64,000 nucleotides of DNA from Mesorhizobium sp. PAMC28654 (GTDB lineage: Bacteria > Pseudomonadota > Alphaproteobacteria > Rhizobiales > Rhizobiaceae). The notes beneath the pieces were generated by a model, which ran no database searches, was not told where the DNA came from, and worked only from the letters and a program-made list of their open reading frames with translations. The stretch is from assembly GCF_020616515.1 (NCBI RefSeq), contig NZ_CP085135.1:4216001-4280000 (forward strand). Direction: 5' to 3'. The stretch's first letter is position 1; each line of letters opens with the position of its first letter. Shown here in pieces: positions 16,535 through 25,415 of the stretch. The translations under genes were made by a program, and so were the position numbers.

Positions 16535-17551
16535 TCACGAGCCGGCCTTGGGCTTCTCGACATGCCCGCCGAAAGCGTAGCGCATGGCCGAGAGCAGCTT
16601 GTCGGCGAATTCGGATTCGCCCTGCGAGGAGAACCTGTCGAACAGGGCCGAGGACAGAACCGGGGCCGGCACGCCGGTGTCGATCGCCGCCTTCAGCGTC
16701 CAGCGTCCTTCGCCGGAATCCGAGACGCGACCGCCGAAATTCGCCAGCGAGGGGTCGGATTTGAGCGCGCCGGCGGTGAGGTCAAGCAGCCAGGAGCCGA
16801 TGACGCTGCCATGCCGCCAGACCTCGGCCACCTCGGGGAGGTTGATATCGAACTGGTAGTATTCCGGGTTTTGCAGCGGGCTGGTCTCCGCATCCGCCTC
16901 GCGTTTCACCTTGCCAGAATTGCCGGCCTTGAGGATGTTCATGCCCTCGGCATAGGCCGCCATGACGCCGTATTCGATGCCGTTGTGGATCATCTTGACG
17001 AAACGACCGGCGCCGCTCGGGCCGCAATGCAGGTATCCGAAGGGTGCCGTGCCGCCGGCCTTGTCGGGAGCGGGCGCGCCGGCATCTGCGCCGGGCGCCA
17101 GCGTGGCGAAGATCGGATCAAGATGCTGGACCGCACCATCCGGCCCGCCGATCATCAGGCAGTAGCCGCGATCGAGGCCCCAGACGCCGCCGCTGGTGCC
17201 GACGTCGACATAGTTGAGGCCTTTCGACTGCAGCTTCGCCGCGCGATCGACATCGTCGTGATAGTAGGAATTGCCGCCGTCGATGATGATGTCGCCGGGC
17301 TCCATCAACCCGGCCGCCTGGTCCACGACCTTGCCGGTGATCGCGGCTGGCAGCATCAGCCACAGGCAGCGTGGCTTGGCGAGCTTGCCGATGAATTCCT
17401 CCATCGATGCCGCTCCGGACGCACCATCCTTGACCAGCGCGGCAACACTGGCCGCGTTGATGTCGTAGACGACGCATTCGTGGCCGGCACGCATCAGCCG
17501 CCGAACCATGTTGGCACCCATCCTGCCAAGTCCCATCATTCCGATCTGCAT
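16535..17551 (-). CDS. gnd: 6-phosphogluconate dehydrogenase, short NAD-type
   Basis: A 338-residue oxidative decarboxylase giving ribulose 5-phosphate. It begins [20 protein letters not shown] (Rossmann motif) and contains [20 protein letters not shown]. The catalytic stretch [19 protein letters not shown] carries the Lys and the HNGIEY signature. The length, well under the 470 residues of the NADP enzyme, matches the short YqeC/GndA-like form that prefers NAD. The ATG at 17551 has AGGACGAGAAC upstream. It is 22 bases ahead of zwf in the same operon. Confidence 0.95.
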   Translation of the reverse strand: MQIGMMGLGRMGANMVRRLMRAGHECVVYDINAASVAALVKDGASGAASMEEFIGKLAKPRCLWLMLPAAITGKVVDQAAGLMEPGDIIIDGGNSYYHDDVDRAAKLQSKGLNYVDVGTSGGVWGLDRGYCLMIGGPDGAVQHLDPIFATLAPGADAGAPAPDKAGGTAPFGYLHCGPSGAGRFVKMIHNGIEYGVMAAYAEGMNILKAGNSGKVKREADAETSPLQNPEYYQFDINLPEVAEVWRHGSVIGSWLLDLTAGALKSDPSLANFGGRVSDSGEGRWTLKAAIDTGVPAPVLSSALFDRFSSQGESEFADKLLSAMRYAFGGHVEKPKAGS

Positions 17552-17591
17552 GTTCTCGTCCTGGTTTCTTGAGGGAAGATCTAAGGATGTC

Positions 17592-20024
17592 CTAGGGATT
17601 CTGGTCTTCGATACCGACGGAGAAGTCGACATTCTCCCAACAGCCGGCATCGGGCCAGTGAAAAGTGAAGGCCAGGGTTGTTCCGGCCGCAGCCGAGGCC
17701 ACCGGGAGGTCCGCCAGATGGATGCCGAAGGCATTCTCGGCCGTGTCGCTGTCGACAGCGGTCGCCCAGCCATCGATGCTCCAGCGGATCACGGCACGGG
17801 CCGGCAGTTCGACGCGCAGCAGCTTGCCGGATGGCATCGTGCGTAGCTTGTTGTTGAACCGCCATGTCCGAAGCGGCGACACGGTCTTGTCCTCGATGTA
17901 GCGCTTCACGCCTTGCGGCGGCATGTCGAAGACGGTGCCGTCGCGTAGCGAGCGCAAGAGCTTGATATGCTCGGAATGGGCCCAGACCAGCGGCATGGCG
18001 CTGCCGGTCGGCCCGCCGAGCCGCAATTCGCGCTCCGGCATGTCGGGACCATCCCACGACTGTTCCGGCAGCAGGCCGCCGGGCTCGGCCGAGGCTTCCA
18101 GCGTCTTGAGCAGGCTTTCGGCGCTGGCCTTGTTTCCCGCCGCCAGTTCGTAGTGGGCGCGTTCGCCGGCCAGCAATGGCCAGGGCCTGCCCTGGCCGGT
18201 TCCGTCGAAAGGCGCGCCATCCTCATGCTCGCCATAGCCGTCATCGGTGTAGCGATACCAGAGCGGTCCTTGCGGCAGGTCGCGGCGCAATCGCGCGTCG
18301 ATGACCTTGACGGTGTCGACGATGCGCGGATCGTCGGCGGCTCTCAGGCCGAAGCGGACGAGCGCCAGCGCATCCGGGCTGACGATGGCTTCGGCCGGCC
18401 GGTCAGCGTCGCCGGGCGGCCGGTTCTTGATCGGCACATAGCCGTCCTTCGGCGACGCGGCATCGGCCGTGTCGGGCGGCGCGATGCGGACGTAATAGCC
18501 GGAGACGCCGACTTCGGCACAGAGCGCGGTGCCACTGACATAGGTCCAGCGCTCGACCTGGTCGTTCCAGCTGTCAGCGGTTTCACGCAGATAGTTTGCC
18601 GGCTCTGCTTTGCCGCACACGTCGAACATGTCGGCGGCGGCAAGGAGCGCGGCGATCTCCACGGCCAGTGCGAAAGGGCTGTAGCCGGCATCCTCTTCCC
18701 AGCGGTCTTCACCGGTCACGGGGCCGTTCTTGGTGATGTAGGATGCCGCTCGCTCGATCATCAGCAGGAAGGGGAGCAGCTCTGCGCGGGGCAGATGGCC
18801 GGCGCGGCGCAACGCGTCGGCGAGCAGCAGTGGGAAGGCGCATTCATCCATCTGGATGCCCGGCCAGTAGGCGGTGCCGTCCAGCCAGACGTTTTGCGGC
18901 CAGTGTCCGTCGGCCTCCTGGATGGTGCGAAGGTAGGTGAGTATCTGCAGCGCTTCGTCGAGGTCGCCCGCCGCCATGAAGCCGCCTGCGGTTTCGACCA
19001 GATCGCGCGGCCAGACAAGATGGTAGCCACCGAGATCGTCGTCGCCCTTGTTGAAGCCCCAGGGGATCGACAGGCTGGCGACGGTCGCTCCGGGCTTCGC
19101 CGATGAACGATGCGTCGCCAGAACCGCCGTGCTGACGCGATAGGCATTGATGCCGGATGCCGGATGCCGGTCCAGCGGCACCAGACTCTTCTGCCATTTG
19201 CGCCATTGTTCGACATAGGATTTGGCCGCGGCCGGAAAACCCCGTTTCAAGCTGGCCAGGGCATTGTCGGCTGCTTCCTCGGGCGTCGCACCAAAACCCA
19301 AAGCCAGCAAGGCCTTGGTTTTGCTGGCGGAAAAGCCGATCTCGCCGGTCAGCGCCACGTTGCCGTTTTCGGCCCGTGGCGAAGCCGGATCAAGCCGGCC
19401 CGTATGATGGAGTTGCTGCCAGCCGTCGGAGACACCGACATAGCCCGCCGAGCATTCCCCCCACGGCAAGGAGGAAGCCAGCGCCAGGCAGGTGCCACGC
19501 CCCGACGCGAACAGCATCGTATTCCCCTTATGGTCGGCGATCCAGGCCGTGTTGCCCATGCCGGCATTGACCAGGTGGGGTGCCAGCAGCGCGTAGACGC
19601 GGTAGTCGCCGCCCTTCAGCGGCGTGAACTCGATCTCCTGCAGCAGCACTGGACGCGCCGGATCAGCGAGGATGCGCTTTTCGATCCGGTAGCTGCCATC
19701 GGCGGCGGTGTTGACCAGCCTGTAGGCGGGGACGCCGTCCTCGAAAGGTTCGATCTTGTGCTCGGCGTCGCGCTTCTCCTCGGAGAAGTATCCACCGGGG
19801 CCGGTCACGATCAGCCCCATGTCGCGCGTGCAGGCGCTGTCGACGCGCGGATAGTAGACCTCGTTGAGGATGCCATGACTGATCGTGAACCAGACACGGC
19901 CGGCCGGCGAAAATCCCGTTCCGACGCCGCTCTTGGCGCTTGACGTCCAACGCGCCGGAATTCCCGGGGCGCCCAGAGCAACAGTTGGCGCTTCTGCCAT
20001 CTTGATTTCGGTCTCCTGCGCCAT
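17592..20024 (-). CDS. Glycoside hydrolase family 15 glucoamylase/glucodextranase
   Basis: About 810 residues. The N-terminal ~270 form a beta-sandwich domain like glucodextranase domain N (ARWTSSAKSGVGTGFSPAGR, HGILNEVYYPRVD). The (alpha/alpha)6 catalytic domain has VWPRDLVETAGGFMAAGD near residue 340, the acid-catalyst region DRWEEDAGYSPF near 440 and a second conserved Glu in GRPWPLLAGERAHYELAAG near 618. A C-terminal beta domain of ~110 residues follows. It has no signal peptide, so it should act in the cytosol, releasing glucose from alpha-glucan or maltodextrin. The start is uncertain: 20024 (MAQETEIK) or 20000 (MAEAPTV, preceded by AGGAG). It is first in the gnd-zwf-ROK operon. Confidence 0.9.
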   Translation of the reverse strand: MAQETEIKMAEAPTVALGAPGIPARWTSSAKSGVGTGFSPAGRVWFTISHGILNEVYYPRVDSACTRDMGLIVTGPGGYFSEEKRDAEHKIEPFEDGVPAYRLVNTAADGSYRIEKRILADPARPVLLQEIEFTPLKGGDYRVYALLAPHLVNAGMGNTAWIADHKGNTMLFASGRGTCLALASSLPWGECSAGYVGVSDGWQQLHHTGRLDPASPRAENGNVALTGEIGFSASKTKALLALGFGATPEEAADNALASLKRGFPAAAKSYVEQWRKWQKSLVPLDRHPASGINAYRVSTAVLATHRSSAKPGATVASLSIPWGFNKGDDDLGGYHLVWPRDLVETAGGFMAAGDLDEALQILTYLRTIQEADGHWPQNVWLDGTAYWPGIQMDECAFPLLLADALRRAGHLPRAELLPFLLMIERAASYITKNGPVTGEDRWEEDAGYSPFALAVEIAALLAAADMFDVCGKAEPANYLRETADSWNDQVERWTYVSGTALCAEVGVSGYYVRIAPPDTADAASPKDGYVPIKNRPPGDADRPAEAIVSPDALALVRFGLRAADDPRIVDTVKVIDARLRRDLPQGPLWYRYTDDGYGEHEDGAPFDGTGQGRPWPLLAGERAHYELAAGNKASAESLLKTLEASAEPGGLLPEQSWDGPDMPERELRLGGPTGSAMPLVWAHSEHIKLLRSLRDGTVFDMPPQGVKRYIEDKTVSPLRTWRFNNKLRTMPSGKLLRVELPARAVIRWSIDGWATAVDSDTAENAFGIHLADLPVASAAAGTTLAFTFHWPDAGCWENVDFSVGIEDQNP

Positions 20025-20119
20025 CCCTAGACCAGTACGCGAAGTCTTTTCAATCATCGCACCGCAAGTTGATCGCTGATCGTTCGCCAATCGCAGTTGA
20101 CAAGCGCTGGCATCTGCAT

Positions 20120-20130
20120 TTGTCTGACAA
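20120..20130. promoter_or_regulatory. Candidate FadR/GntR-type operator TTGTCTGACAA
   Basis: A perfect palindrome TTGTC-T-GACAA lies between the divergent glucoamylase operon and the sugar ABC operon. It fits the TnGTnnnACnA pattern bound by FadR-subfamily GntR regulators. The same half-sites with a C centre occur at 35902-35912. A TTGACA hexamer starts at 20097. Confidence 0.45.
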
Positions 20131-20207
20131 TAGATAAAAAACAGGGACGGAACCGCATCAGTCACCAGAACTCAGCATAACCAACAGACCCATGGGAGGA
20201 GTATGAC

Positions 20208-21221
20208 ATGAAGAAACTATTCGTCTTGGGCGCCCTTGCCGCCGTGCTCGCAACCGGCACGGCCTTTGCGGATACCAGCGGCAAGAAGATCGCTTTCTCA
20301 AACAATTATGCCGGAAATTCCTGGCGGCAAGCCATGCTGGACAGTTATGGCATCGTTACCAAGAAGGCTGTCGCCGACAAGATCGTCGCAGCGGCCGACA
20401 TCTTCACGACGGCCGACAAGGAAGTGCCGACGCAGGCAGCCCAGGTCCAGAACCTCATCCTGCAGGGCTATGACGCGATCGTCATCAATGCGGCTTCCCC
20501 GGATGCACTCAATGGCGCCATCAAGCAGGCCTGCGCCGCCGGCATCGTCGTCGTTTCCTTCGACGGTACGGTGACTGAACCCTGCGCCTATCGCGTCGTC
20601 GTCGACTTCAAGGATATGGGCAAGCAGGAAGTCGAGCAGATGGCCAAGTTCCAGCCCAAGGGCGGCAATCTGCTGGAAATCCGCGGTCTCGCCGGCACGT
20701 CAATCGACGATGCCATCCATGCCGGAATTCTGGAAGGTATCGCGGCTCATCCCGAATTCAAGATCGTCGGTTCCGTGACAGGCGACTGGGACCAGACCAC
20801 GGCCCAGAAGGCCGTCGCGACGATCCTGCCTTCGCTGCCGGATGTCGTCGGCATCGTCGACCAGGGTGGTGACGGCTATGGTGCGGCGCAGGCTTTTGCC
20901 GCCGCCGGCAAGCCGCGCCCGACCATCATCATGGGCAACCGCCAGGACGAACTTCAATGGTGGAAGGAGCAGAAGGACAAGGACGGCTACAAGACCTGGT
21001 CGGCTTCCATCGCGCCCGGCGTGTCTTCGCTTGCCTTCTGGGTGGCGCAGCAGGTCCTCGACGGCCGCACCGACATTCCGCACGATCTCCTGGTGCCCTA
21101 CCTCGCTTTCACACAGGATGACTTCGAGGCAGAGCTGCCCAAGATCGTCAAGGGTGGTGTTGCCAGCCACGAATACACGCAAGCTGACGCCATGGCGGCT
21201 ATCAAAGCCAACATCAAGTGA
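20208..21221 (+). CDS. Sugar ABC transporter periplasmic binding protein (ribose-type)
   Basis: A 337-residue periplasmic protein with a clear signal peptide (MKKLFVLGALAAVLATGTAFA, cut before DTSGKK). The mature part is a Peripla_BP_4 fold: IAFSNNYAGNSWRQAMLDSY, LILQGYDAIVINAASPDALN, GNLLEIRGLAGTSIDDAIHA and GIVDQGGDGYGAAQAF. This is the pattern of ribose/xylose-type binding proteins. GGGAGGAG stands seven bases before the ATG. It is the first gene of a complete four-gene importer, and the divergent glucan operon suggests, but does not prove, a sugar ligand. Confidence 0.93.
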   Translation: MKKLFVLGALAAVLATGTAFADTSGKKIAFSNNYAGNSWRQAMLDSYGIVTKKAVADKIVAAADIFTTADKEVPTQAAQVQNLILQGYDAIVINAASPDALNGAIKQACAAGIVVVSFDGTVTEPCAYRVVVDFKDMGKQEVEQMAKFQPKGGNLLEIRGLAGTSIDDAIHAGILEGIAAHPEFKIVGSVTGDWDQTTAQKAVATILPSLPDVVGIVDQGGDGYGAAQAFAAAGKPRPTIIMGNRQDELQWWKEQKDKDGYKTWSASIAPGVSSLAFWVAQQVLDGRTDIPHDLLVPYLAFTQDDFEAELPKIVKGGVASHEYTQADAMAAIKANIK

Positions 21222-21269
21222 GCCCGGGGCGACCGTTGCCGTCCGTATTGCCACCGGATACCGTCAAGC

Positions 21270-22739
21270 ATGGCTGAAACACGGTCCGGGGGCAGTGCGG
21301 ACATCATCAGGTTGGACAGCGCCGCAAAGCATTTCGGCGCTGTCCGCGCGCTTGACGGTGTCGATTTCAGCGTCCGTTCCGGCGAGTGTGTCGGTCTCGT
21401 CGGCCATAATGGTGCCGGCAAGTCGACGTTGATGCATATGGTGGCGGGCACGTTGCTGCCCGACAGCGGCCAGATCGCGGTGCGTGGCCACAGGGAGCAA
21501 AACTACTCCGTGCCTCGCGCGCAAAGGCTCGGCATACGCTGCGTCTTCCAGGAACTGTCGCTTTGTCCCAACCTCAGCGTCGCCGAGAATACGCGCATCA
21601 ACCACCCTTCGCTGCGCGGTTTTGGCTGGCGGCGCAAGGCGGCCGATCTCATCACCGCCAAGCTGGACGAGATATTCCCAGGCCACACCATATCCGCGGC
21701 CGATATCGCGGGCGACCTTTCGATCGGCCGGCGCCAGATGGTGGAGGTGGCGCGGGCCTTCACCGTCACGCAGGATCCGCTCGAACTGGTCATCCTCGAC
21801 GAGCCGACGTCGTCACTCGATGCGCATACGGCGGGGCAGCTGCTGGCTTTCGTCCGGCGCTTTGTCGCCAGCGGACACAGCTGCATCCTGATCTCGCATC
21901 TGCTGGGCGAGGTACTTGGCAATGCGGACCGCATCGTGGTGATGCGCGACGGCAAGATCGTGGCAGCCGCGGCGGCTGATACTTTCGATCGCGACAAGCT
22001 CGTGACGGCAATGGGCGGAGCGGAGGCTCACAAGAAGGCAGCGGCCTCGATTGCGCCAAGGCCCGAGGCCGGCGTGCTCAGGGTCAGAGCCCGGCAGCAG
22101 GACGGCCGGGAACTCGTAGCGCATGCGGGCCAGATCATCGGCCTCGCCGGACTGGCGGGCCACGGACAGACGGATCTGCTGCTGGCAATCTTCGCAGCCG
22201 CCACGCGCGCCCGGCCCGGCATCGAGGTCACCGCGCCGGTGGCCCTGGTGGCCGGCGATCGGCAGTCGGACGGTATCTTCCCGCAATGGTCGATTGCGCG
22301 GAACATCGGCATCCGCTCGCTGGCGCGCCTGCGCGCCGGGCTGCTGATCTCCCCGCAGCGCGAGGCCGAACTTGCCGAGTTCTGGCAAAGGAAGATCGGC
22401 ATCCGCACCCCCGACATGAACAACAACATCTTCTCGCTATCGGGCGGCAACCAGCAGAAGGCCCTGTTTGCCCGCGCGCTCGGCTCCGACGCTGACATCG
22501 TGCTGATGGACGATCCAATGCGCGGCGTCGATATCGGTACCAAGCTCGAAGTCTATGACCTTGTGCGCGAAGAGGCGCGTCAGGGCCGCACCTTCCTCTG
22601 GTACACCACGGAAACGGAAGAGCTCGACAATTGCGACCACATCCATGTCTTCAAGAATGGCCGCATCGTCGCCAATCTGCGCCGCGACGAGTTGACCGAA
22701 GAGAAGATCATCCAGTCCTCATTCGGCGACGCGGCCTGA
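21270..22739 (+). CDS. Sugar ABC transporter ATP-binding protein (two ABC domains)
   Basis: A 489-residue fused ATPase of the RbsA/XylG type. Domain 1 has GHNGAGKST (Walker A), [14 protein letters not shown] (signature) and [11 protein letters not shown] (Walker B). Domain 2 has a degenerate P-loop, [14 protein letters not shown], but keeps [15 protein letters not shown] and [15 protein letters not shown]. Loss of a canonical second P-loop is usual in this family. It should energise the two following permeases, and its stop is one base before the next ATG. Confidence 0.93.
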   Translation: MAETRSGGSADIIRLDSAAKHFGAVRALDGVDFSVRSGECVGLVGHNGAGKSTLMHMVAGTLLPDSGQIAVRGHREQNYSVPRAQRLGIRCVFQELSLCPNLSVAENTRINHPSLRGFGWRRKAADLITAKLDEIFPGHTISAADIAGDLSIGRRQMVEVARAFTVTQDPLELVILDEPTSSLDAHTAGQLLAFVRRFVASGHSCILISHLLGEVLGNADRIVVMRDGKIVAAAAADTFDRDKLVTAMGGAEAHKKAAASIAPRPEAGVLRVRARQQDGRELVAHAGQIIGLAGLAGHGQTDLLLAIFAAATRARPGIEVTAPVALVAGDRQSDGIFPQWSIARNIGIRSLARLRAGLLISPQREAELAEFWQRKIGIRTPDMNNNIFSLSGGNQQKALFARALGSDADIVLMDDPMRGVDIGTKLEVYDLVREEARQGRTFLWYTTETEELDNCDHIHVFKNGRIVANLRRDELTEEKIIQSSFGDAA

Positions 22740-22740
22740 G

Positions 22741-23721
22741 ATGACGGCTGCCAGCGTCGAGCCCACCGCCAAGAATTCCCTGGAGCGTGGCGCGCTGGCG
22801 CGCGCGCGTCTGCTGCGCGGGCTGCTGCCGGCGCTATCGCTGGCGATTGTGCTGATCGCCATCGCCTGGCTCAATCCGCGCGCCATCAGCTATTTCGGCT
22901 TCAGCCTGATGCTGAACCTGGCGATCCCGATCGCGTTGGCGACGATCGCACAGATGTTCGTCATCGCCGGCAACGAGCTGGACCTGTCGATCGGCACCTT
23001 TGTCGGGTTCGTTGGCTGTGTCACCGCCACCTGGCTGAAGGACGCCCCGCTTGTCGGCGTTGTCATCCTGCTCGGGTCGATCGGCGTCTATGCTCTGCTC
23101 GGCGCGCTGATCCTTCTGCGCAACCTGCCCTCGATCGTGGTGACGCTCGGCATGAGCTTCGTCTGGCAGGGGCTGGCCATTCTCGTCCTGCCCAAGCCCG
23201 GCGGCAAGGCGCCGGACTGGCTGCTGGCGTTCATGGCGTTCAAGCCGCCTCTGGTTCCGTTCCCGATCATCGCGGCGCTGCTGATCGGCCTCATCGTCCA
23301 TTTCGGCCTGATGCGCACCTCCTATGGCGTCATCCTGCGTGGCTCCGGCGGCAATCCGGCAGCCCTTGGGCGCGCCGGCTGGTCGCTGCTCAAGACCAAG
23401 ATTGCGCTGTTCGCGCTGGCCGGCCTGTTTGGCGTGCTATCCGGCATGGCTCTGATCGGCATCACCACCTCGGCCGACGCCAATATCGGCAACGGCTATA
23501 CGCTGCTGGCGATCGCCGGCGTCATCCTTGGTGGCGGCGAATTCGTCGGCGGCCGGGTGTCGCCAATCGGTGCGGTGATCGGCGCGCTGACGCTGGCGCT
23601 TGCCGCCTCGCCGCTGCTCACCTTCATGCACATCCCGCCCGACTGGCAGGTGGCCGCCAATGGGGCCATCCTGATCATCGTGCTTGCGGCGCGGGTGCTG
23701 ATCAGCCGCAGGGAGAGGTGA
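22741..23721 (+). CDS. Sugar ABC transporter permease (RbsC-like), first
   Basis: A 326-residue membrane protein with about nine helices. It contains MFVIAGNELDLSIGTFVGF and LPSIVVTLGMSFVWQGLAILV, typical of BPD_transp_2 permeases, and the coupling-loop-like YGVILRGSGGNPAALGRAGW. The closing GVILGGGEFVGGRVSPIGAVIG is the conserved family ending. It forms a probable heterodimer with the adjacent second permease. Confidence 0.92.
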   Translation: MTAASVEPTAKNSLERGALARARLLRGLLPALSLAIVLIAIAWLNPRAISYFGFSLMLNLAIPIALATIAQMFVIAGNELDLSIGTFVGFVGCVTATWLKDAPLVGVVILLGSIGVYALLGALILLRNLPSIVVTLGMSFVWQGLAILVLPKPGGKAPDWLLAFMAFKPPLVPFPIIAALLIGLIVHFGLMRTSYGVILRGSGGNPAALGRAGWSLLKTKIALFALAGLFGVLSGMALIGITTSADANIGNGYTLLAIAGVILGGGEFVGGRVSPIGAVIGALTLALAASPLLTFMHIPPDWQVAANGAILIIVLAARVLISRRER

Positions 23722-23724
23722 GCG

Positions 23725-24672
23725 ATGGCGTTGGTGAAATCGCTGGTTGCCAAACCCTGGATCTGGTCGTTCCTCGGCGCGTTGCTGGTGTGGCTGGCGA
23801 CGATCATCTTCACCGGCGGCTACGGCGCCGGCGGCATGATCACGGCCGCACTTTCGCTTGCCGTCTTCACCGTTATCGTCGGTGTCGGCCAGATGTTCGT
23901 CATCACGCTCGGCCCCGGCAATGTCGACCTGTCGCTGCCGGCCAATATCGGCCTTGCCAGCGCCGTCGCGATGAAAGTGATGGACGGCAACGACTCCATG
24001 ATCGTGGTCGGGCTGCTGGCGGCGATCGCCTGCGGCATGGCGGTTGGCGCCGTCAACTATCTGTTGATCTGGGCGCTGCGCATCCCGCCGATCATAGCCA
24101 CGCTGTCGGCCAGCTTCATCATCCAGTCGATCGACATCAGCTATGGGCGCGGGCTGCAGATCAAGCCTCCGCCGGGTTTCGCCGACTTCGCCAACTGGCA
24201 GATTCTTGGCATTCCGGTGCTGGCGATCCTCACCGTGCTGTTCACCATCGGTGCGGCCATCGCCTTGAAGCGCATGATCTATGGACGCTCGGTGCTGGCG
24301 ATCGGCCAGAACATCCGCGCCGCGTGGCTCGCCGGCGTCAATGTCGGCCGCATCCGCTTCCTTACCTATACGCTGTCGGGGGCGCTCGGCGGCATCGACG
24401 GCGCGCTGCTCGCCGGCTATTTCCGTGGCGCCAATGTCGATATCGGCAATGAATATCTACTCGCCTCGATCGCAGTCGTCGTTATCGGCGGCACGTCGGT
24501 GGCCGGCGGCAAGGCCAACGTGCCCGGCGTATGGGGCGCGGCGCTGTTCCTGGTGCTGCTCTTGACCATGCTCAACACATTCGGCGTCAGCGCCGGCGTT
24601 CGGTTGTTGCTGACGGGGTTGATTATCGTCGGGGTGATCACGGCGGCGGGTGGGCAGAAGGCGCTGCGCTAA
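23725..24672 (+). CDS. Sugar ABC transporter permease (RbsC-like), second
   Basis: A 315-residue BPD_transp_2 permease. GQMFVITLGPGNVDLSLPAN is the family N-half motif, IPPIIATLSASFIIQSIDIS the mid-helix, and YGRSVLAIGQNIRAAWLAGV the coupling loop. VVIGGTSVAGGKANVPGVWG is the conserved end. It starts three bases after the first permease stop, so the four-gene importer is compact and co-transcribed. The operon ends just before a palindrome that may terminate it. Confidence 0.92.
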   Translation: MALVKSLVAKPWIWSFLGALLVWLATIIFTGGYGAGGMITAALSLAVFTVIVGVGQMFVITLGPGNVDLSLPANIGLASAVAMKVMDGNDSMIVVGLLAAIACGMAVGAVNYLLIWALRIPPIIATLSASFIIQSIDISYGRGLQIKPPPGFADFANWQILGIPVLAILTVLFTIGAAIALKRMIYGRSVLAIGQNIRAAWLAGVNVGRIRFLTYTLSGALGGIDGALLAGYFRGANVDIGNEYLLASIAVVVIGGTSVAGGKANVPGVWGAALFLVLLLTMLNTFGVSAGVRLLLTGLIIVGVITAAGGQKALR

Positions 24673-24682
24673 GCCACACGTT

Positions 24683-24732
24683 CGTCATCCTCGGGTGCGT
24701 CGCTTCGCTCCTTGCTTCGCCCTAGGATGACG
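24683..24732. terminator. Palindrome between convergent genes, probable bidirectional terminator
   Basis: A perfect 9-bp inverted repeat pairs CGTCATCCT (24683-24691) with AGGATGACG (24724-24732); the 32-base loop contains repeated CGCTTCGC-like sequence. It separates the convergent permease and TetR genes and overlaps the TetR stop codon. Similar GTCATCCT palindromes are widespread intergenic repeats in rhizobia. Confidence 0.5.
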
Positions 24733-25342
24733 AGGCTGTTTCCAGGTGCCGGGCAAGCATCAGCCGCAATTCCTCCAGAACGCCGTCGCGCAATCTCTTT
24801 TCGCCGACCAGCGCCAGCGGGATGCGCATCAGCTGCGGCACGATGACGGCGAGACGTTCGGCCTGGCCGGTTGGCAGCGGCGGTTCGGCCTGGGCAAACA
24901 GGGCGGCGATCTGGGCCCGTCGTCTCGCGCGCATCTGGCGCCGCCAGCCATCGTCGCCGGGAAGGTCGAGCAGCGCCGAATAGGCAGGATGCGACGCGAG
25001 GAAGTCGCCGAGCACATCGAACAGAGCATCGGCGATCGCCGCCGGCGCGAGGCCCTTGGCGCGTTCCTGCAATGCGTCGAGTTGAGCGGACAGAGCTTCC
25101 GCGTGCTCGGCCAGAATGGCCTCGGCCAACGCCTCCTTGGTCGGGAAGAACAGATAGAGCGTGCCGATGGCCGCACCGGCGCGCGCGGCGATCTCGGTCA
25201 TCGTCGTGGCATCAAAGCCTTTCTCGACGAACAGCTGCGCGGCACTCGCCATCAATGCGGCGACACGCTCGCGTCCTCTTTTTTGCTGCGGTGCACGCGG
25301 ATTCGCCACCGAGGCTCTTGCTTTTTCCGAGGCCATCCTCAT
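24722..25342 (-). CDS. TetR/AcrR-family repressor
   Basis: A 206-residue regulator. The N-terminal helix-turn-helix region is RERVAALMASAAQLFVEKGF followed by TTMTEIAARAGAAIGTLYLF; the C-terminal ligand domain is variable, as expected. The start at 25342 (MRMASEKA) is chosen from three close ATGs because GGAAAT and AGG stand upstream. It is divergent from the DHA2 exporter, 73 bases apart, so it most likely represses that gene and itself. Confidence 0.9.
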   Translation of the reverse strand: MRMASEKARASVANPRAPQQKRGRERVAALMASAAQLFVEKGFDATTMTEIAARAGAAIGTLYLFFPTKEALAEAILAEHAEALSAQLDALQERAKGLAPAAIADALFDVLGDFLASHPAYSALLDLPGDDGWRRQMRARRRAQIAALFAQAEPPLPTGQAERLAVIVPQLMRIPLALVGEKRLRDGVLEELRLMLARHLETASSS

Positions 25343-25370
25343 ATTTCCAAACCTGAGACTATCCTCATAT
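25335..25370. promoter_or_regulatory. Direct repeat in the TetR/exporter intergenic region
   Basis: ATCCTCATAT occurs at 25335-25344, overlapping the TetR start codon, and again at 25361-25370, 26 bases apart. It is the only repeated sequence visible in the shared promoter region and is a candidate binding site. Confidence 0.3.
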
Positions 25371-25415
25371 ATAGCGCTGGCGACCAGCACGCCAGCATCT
25401 TCGAGAGTTGCCATC

